Source of the DNA: Mactra quadrangularis | Taxonomy: Eukaryota > Mollusca > Bivalvia > Venerida > Mactridae | Length of the DNA stretch: 64,000 nt | NCBI GenBank assembly: GCA_025267735.1 | Contig: CM046304.1 | Coordinates: 27,035,381-27,099,380 of the forward strand | Reading direction: 5' to 3' | Part shown: positions 60,638 to 64,000 of the stretch, one piece after another | How positions within the stretch are numbered: position 1 is the first letter of the stretch | Layout: each line of letters opens with the position of its first letter | Notes under the pieces: model-generated | Told to the model about the DNA's origin: nothing | Databases searched by the model: none | The model's input: the letters and a program-made list of their open reading frames with translations, nothing else | Made by a program: the position numbers and the translations under genes

Positions 60638-63145
60638 ATGTCAATATCTAAAAAGGGTAATAAAGGGAAAGGAAATGACGCTGTAGCTTGTAGACTTGCA
60701 GACTTTACCGGAGAAAAAGAGATACCAATTGCAGGACATAGCAAAATGTCGTCATCACTTGAACAAGACGATACCAATTCTGGATCAGAATTTGATCCAA
60801 ATGTTGATGAACTTTCTAATTCTATGGAATCATCGTCATTGATATTAGGTCGGGATGCTGGAAAGGTAATTAGCAATACTTCAAATACTCCTTTATTTTA
60901 ACTTCTACTTCTAAAGATAAAATTTTAATGTTAAAATATTTTAGCTGTGTTAACTTTTTTGCTATTATATCATCTAATTACCAAGTGTCATAATTTGTAG
61001 TACATCTTTGAAACCCTTCTCATTAAGTGATTTGAAGTACTTTCAAAAACTTTCCTTGAAATTGTGTAGAAATTGGTATGACTATGAGTATGAGTAATAA
61101 CTTCAGTAATGCACATAAAAATCTCATAGCACCTACTCCATCATTCCATTGTCATGCCCAAGTTATGAGTAATTTCTGTCTTGGTGAATAATTGACAAAA
61201 CAAATGTACAGCACAACATCTAAACTGCATGTTATATGAGTTTTCTACTGAATAAATAATATTATGACTCATTGATCATTATTTGTCATTGACATAAATA
61301 TAAATTATGAATAATAGTTTAGATATTATTGACCGCACATTTCACAATTGTTTTTGCCTTTTTAGACTTCGATTTAGTGTATGACAATAAATTCCGTAAT
61401 TCTTCACAAGTCTTTAAATGATACTTCCAGCAATGGGGGGGGGTAGGATTGCTATTTATCCTAGTTAAATTATTGTGATCTGGTTCTGATCCTGTCATGA
61501 ACATTATTAGAACTGAACTATAAGAAATACTCTGCCATATTGGTAAAAGAATATAGTTATGTTTACATTGAAATGTCAGCATTATTCTTTTCAAATTCAT
61601 TTATCATTAATTTGTTGAGATCAAAACGGGGACCAAAAACTTATGATCAGATGTGATTTAAAGGTTGAAACATTGTTATTTGTTCTTTCATTTAGAAAAG
61701 ACCTAAGCTAACAGACATTAAGCATAAGCTGCATAACTTAAACATCATTAACATATTCATGTTTTTGATTCGCCGTCACATTTTAACGACATCCAAGAAT
61801 GAAAGTGAAAGTAGAATATCATATGATAAAACAGCAACCAGTATAAATTTCATTTTTAAATTTTTATCACGTATAGTTGTGAATACATAATGTTTCTCAA
61901 AATATTCCTCAAAAATAAAATTTAATTTATTTAAGCTTAGCTTAAAAATCAAGAAAGGAAGGGAACTCACTGGTTTAGAGTAAAATCTGTTGTACAATTT
62001 GGAAGGTGATTTTGCTGTATTGGACCAGTTCTAGAACATCTTCAGTCCTAATTGGGATTTACAAATTACCTGGTTCATGTACTGTCTAACTTTGTTTTCA
62101 TTTGGCAACAATAACTGTGCTAAGAAATAATATGGCAGGTCATGTGACCAAGTCTATTTATCAAACATTTATTTCATGGACAGTTAAAGGATATAATTAG
62201 CCGGATTTTTCAATGAAAAAATTCAGCTAATAGTTAGGCAAAAACACGGGTGGGCCGGTGTCGTTAACAAAAGTTAAAGTTTTCAATTTAGCATATATTT
62301 CTGCCATTTATTGTCAAATCTTTACGAAACTTCATACAATAATAACATACTATGTGATGAACAGAATTAGAAAGTAACCACAACTCTACCTGGCTTTATT
62401 ATGGATTATTTCCCTTTGAAATTTTGTGTTAAAGTTTTTAAATTCGGCTTTAATGTGGTTTCCACATGACATTTCTTGTTTTAATGTTATATAACATCTC
62501 TATAACCAGGATAAGAAGAGTGGTGGACCTGTTAGTGCAGCAGCTGCCAGTCAACAACCTAAATCTGTACATTTACAAATGCCTGGTCAACAAAAACCTA
62601 GGCAGATAATAAGAAGAGGACCTATCAAAGCTGATTTGGTAAGCTATTGTTAGATCTAATCTTTGTATATAAATGTATGTGGTGCACATATTATGACTAG
62701 TTTTTTGGCTTTCAGTATTATTTCACATATTAAATCTGCTGGCCCAACGCTTTTATAGTGTGGTATGAATTTTTGCCTACCCTTGATCAAAGAAAGATGA
62801 CCTTCTATTCGTTTGTGAGAAGTGTATATTTTATCATTTGTAGAGGTGACTGACTTAGTTTTCATTGTCTACTATGGCATTTCAATGTCTGAAAAGAAAC
62901 AATTTGGTATCAGAAGACATTATCTAATTTATGTCCATCTCCTTAGTTTTTAGCTCATTGTGTCAGTAACTTAATAACAATGAGATGTTCGATGAGCTTG
63001 ATAATGTTCCATGTTGATGTCTTGGATTTAATGTTATTTTTGTTTTATTTTAATAATTCTTGTTTTATATTGTTAGGATGTTGCCAAAGTGTTTCGTAAA
63101 TGTAAGGATGATCAATCTACACGACTTGACCTCAGTAAATCACAG
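60638..63145 (+). CDS. SHOC2: SHOC2-like leucine-rich repeat protein, N-terminal exons (partial)
   Basis: SHOC2 is a RAS-MRAS-PP1 scaffold that promotes RAF dephosphorylation in the MAPK pathway. Three exons are visible, 60638-60865, 62510-62638 and 63077-63145, all phase 0, giving 142 codons; the rest lies beyond the right edge. The start has G at -3. The N-terminus is Lys/Gly/Ser-rich and disordered, then acidic. The third exon encodes VAKVFRKCKDD...TRLDLSKSQ, the pattern that immediately precedes the LRR array in SHOC2/Sur-8 proteins (KKC...RLDLSK). A KSVHLQM segment occupies roughly the place of the PP1-binding VxF motif of human SHOC2 but lacks the Phe. Another LRR scaffold remains possible because no repeat is visible. 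Confidence 0.7.
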
Positions 63146-63295
63146 GTAAATACACAATTAACCTAACATATTTAAAATGGATAAGTTGACTATGTTAAAT
63201 TGTGATCGATCTCCATAGAATTAGACCTTATAATCTTACACTCTGCTTTTGTTTATGGCACTGTTTACCTGAGAACTATTTTCATGTCAGTCATT

Positions 63296-63760
63296 GCACT
63301 AACTCACTAGCCTAAAGTTCTGGAGTAGTGAAAATTTATTCTGGCTTGTGGAAATATCTTCATGTAATCCATTCTCGTTCCCAGAGTCTAGTAGGTTTAG
63401 GGGTTAGCCTCTGGTGCCACACTGTTAATTTCAGGAATGAAACATCATAATTTAGCCGATATCAACCAATCAGAATGCTTTCGCGAAAAGTTTTCATCTG
63501 GCTCTTAACCTATCAACCAATCCAATTGTCTTACATAGCGCCTTCGTTTAAAATTTAAGATAATGTTAGTTATTTCTGTAACCAAGGTGACACATAATCT
63601 AGGGTCTATCTACATAAACATGACAGCAGTCCTGCTGTTTTATGGCTTTAATCCTTTGAAGGTCCAATGCAGTGTGCAGTAGCTACTAGACTCTGGGTAC
63701 GAGAATGCATGTAATCAGGCTAGTTGATGATACCCTTCAACTGATGAAAATTCCCTGAAA
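63296..63760 (+). repeat. Dispersed repeat R2, copy 4, split by a MITE
   Basis: The left half (63296-63369) has AACTCACTAGCCTAAAGTTC and GGAGTAGTGAAAATTTATTC. The right half (63708 on, from CATGTAATCAGGCTAGTTGA) continues the repeat. Removing the insertion and one duplication restores the order seen at 34039-34130. Confidence 0.65.
63370..63707. mobile_element. 338-bp MITE with 25-bp TIRs, TSD CATGTAATC
   Basis: The left end CATTCTCGTTCCCAGAGTCT continues to GTAG; the right end is its complement with one mismatch over 25 bp. The flanks are perfect 9-bp direct repeats CATGTAATC (63361-63369 and 63708-63716). A 9-bp duplication with such arms suggests a Mutator-like or related superfamily; 8 bp plus a chance C is possible. 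No coding capacity. It sits in a SHOC2-like intron. Confidence 0.9.
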
Positions 63761-64000
63761 CAAATGGCATTTTTGAATTGACATCCTAAATGGCAGCCTT
63801 GACTGACTCTGTAAAAAGACTTGGATCAATGTGGAGATTCCAATATTTTGATGACTTTGACATCAATGCTGTATGAAAGAATTTGCTGACTATATGGTAA
63901 ATCTACCTATCGATATGGGATCATCTGATAGTATAGAGATATATATTTACCAAAACAATGCTATGTATCTATATGTTCAATAGTTATAACTGAATTCCAT

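Larger units (their letters stand above)
63146..64000 (+). other. SHOC2-like intron running off the window
   Basis: After the GTAAAT donor at 63146 no further exon was found. It holds dispersed repeat R2 split by a MITE (listed). Confidence 0.6.

Overview
This is animal nuclear DNA. It is AT-rich and intron-bearing, with canonical GT/AG splice sites, and crowded with short transposons, tRNA-derived SINE-like repeats and minisatellites. The repeat style (DIRS element, many palindromic MITEs, frequent acatgta motifs, SINE tails reading like 'ggtgtaaatgggta') suggests a marine invertebrate, most likely a bivalve or other mollusc. That placement is inference; no species can be named.

Layout. Positions 1-28 kb hold no gene I can support. 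They hold three hAT-type non-autonomous elements (5974-6747, 9871-10323, 24443-25626), a 15-copy 19-bp minisatellite (21822-22106), a 41-bp minisatellite (22771-23045), a 46-bp repeat, palindromic MITEs and SINE-like repeats. Positions 27986-32945 are a structurally complete DIRS-type tyrosine-recombinase retrotransposon: Gag-like ORF, RT-RNase H-methyltransferase-like ORF, overlapping YR ORF, perfect 106-bp inverted terminal repeats and a 115-bp internal complementary region. One in-frame stop breaks the YR ORF. At 34.5-37.9 kb a possible 5' end of a minus-strand gene is visible (weak evidence).

Positions 40.8-64 kb are the gene-rich part. Hexose-6-phosphate dehydrogenase (H6PD, minus, three coding exons, ER-type bifunctional G6PD plus 6PGL) sits head to head with an isochorismatase-domain gene (ISOC-type, plus, four exons) across a short shared promoter region. 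Then come a hAT relic with a recognisable transposase tail (48053-48913), ribosomal protein eL32 (RPL32, minus, three coding exons plus a 5'TOP leader exon), and the first three coding exons of a SHOC2-like leucine-rich-repeat gene (plus) running off the right edge. A 3.2-kb long-TIR element fills most of one RPL32 intron, and a 338-bp MITE in the SHOC2-like gene is nested in an older repeat.

The host genes are housekeeping genes and do not form one pathway: ER-luminal NADPH supply (H6PD), a small hydrolase (ISOC), ribosome (eL32), and RAS-MAPK scaffold (SHOC2). The most unusual content is the DIRS element: its overlapping frames, a candidate -1 slippery heptamer, duplication-free insertion and an internal record of its own circle junction. 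All exon junctions were placed by eye from splice consensus, reading frame and protein similarity recalled from family knowledge; no database search was run.
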